The translations under genes and the position numbers were made by a program. Shown in pieces: positions 26,190 through 26,369 of a stretch of DNA of 26,369 nt (position 1 is its first letter; the number at the start of each line of letters is the position of its first letter). The stretch comes from Chrysochromulina parva (taxonomy: Eukaryota > Haptophyta > Prymnesiales > Chrysochromulinaceae): the NCBI GenBank assembly GCA_002887195.1, contig PJAB01000455.1, forward strand, positions 1 through 26,369, given 5' to 3'. The notes under the pieces were generated by a model. That model was not told the DNA's origin. It made no database searches and saw only the letters and a list, made by a program, of their open reading frames with translations.

Positions 26190-26369
26190 ATGGAGGACTC
26201 CCTCGCGGAACGCGCGCTGATTGACGCTATCGCGACGGCGCGCGTGCTCACCGACCGTCCTTGCCCGACGCGGCACCTCGCAATCGCCCCGCCATACGAT
26301 TGGAGCCGCACCTACATGGCTGCAAAGGACATGGAAGAGTACCTGCCCGGCGTGCCGCTCGCTGAGACA
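26190..26369 (+). CDS. Start of an unidentified gene (partial, runs off right edge)
   Basis: From an ATG at 26190 the frame is open to the end of the window (60 codons), beginning MEDSLAERALIDAIATARVL and continuing with TDRPCPTRHLAIAPPYDWSR. An in-frame ATG at 26094 would add 32 residues, rich in Arg, His and Lys. The composition turns GC-rich with coding-like codon use at about 26190, unlike the AT-richer DNA before it, which favours the downstream start. I do not recognise the family. The first 20 residues look helical. Confidence 0.5.
   Translation, partial: MEDSLAERALIDAIATARVLTDRPCPTRHLAIAPPYDWSRTYMAAKDMEEYLPGVPLAET

Noticed and set aside
25601..26224. 207-codon plus-strand frame
   Set aside because: Composition is unlike the coding regions here, with no domain or targeting signal, and it overlaps the better-supported start at 26190 in another frame.

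Overview
This is a eukaryotic nuclear window: GC-rich, gene-dense, with spliceosomal introns and no bacterial features (no operons, Shine-Dalgarno starts, prophage or CRISPR). The gene set includes the COMPASS subunit RBBP5/Swd1, an EGF-bearing GT47 exostosin glycosyltransferase, long EF-hand/coiled-coil proteins with SFI1-like repeats, and thioredoxin-like [2Fe-2S] proteins with secretory leaders. This fits a complex alga or related protist, and a haptophyte is my best guess. That placement is inference; no marker gene here settles it.

Layout. (1) 1-2595: a partial minus-strand protein with four EF hands and a coiled coil (beyond the left edge to 1441), divergent from a plus-strand Mpv17/PMP22 membrane protein (1837-2595). 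(2) 2936-6950, minus strand: a four-exon GT47/exostosin gene, then an IAH1-like SGNH esterase. (3) 7321-14701, plus strand: a 14-exon gene for about 1,728 residues, with seven SFI1-like tryptophan repeats in coiled coils and a C-terminal EF-hand pair. (4) 15153-17516: a second EF-hand protein with a long disordered, polyproline tail. (5) 17824-22039: two secreted or organelle-targeted [2Fe-2S] thioredoxin-like/TPR proteins flanking an RBBP5 ortholog in three exons. (6) 22503-24611, minus strand: a CCCH-finger DEAD-box helicase in two exons. (7) 24612-26093: about 1.5 kb without a convincing gene. (8) 26190 to the right edge: the start of an unidentified gene. Spliced models were built by hand from reading-frame continuity, GT/GC-AG borders and family conservation; every modelled gene closes in frame.

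The most unusual signal is in the introns. Most carry short tandem repeats built on CTGAT (variants CTGATTGGCCA, CTCTGATGGC, GTCTGATTGC). These always read on the transcribed strand, whichever strand the gene is on, and CTGAT fits the branch-point consensus yUnAy. Many introns are also bracketed by copies of neighbouring exon sequence: the last 15-35 nt of the upstream exon recurs, more or less decayed, just before the 3' splice site, or the intron begins with a copy of the downstream exon start. In the clearest case (14276-14374) a 34-nt piece of an EF-hand loop is duplicated exactly around a (GTGAAT)5 tract. Unrelated genes share intron 3' termini (TTTGGCAG; GATGGCTTCCCTCATCAG). Together this looks like ongoing intron birth by duplication of AGGT-containing exon segments, followed by growth of a CTGAT satellite.

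Functionally the genes look like a mixed set rather than one pathway. The two themes that recur are Ca2+-binding proteins (three) and Cys-rich [2Fe-2S] thioredoxin-like proteins (two).
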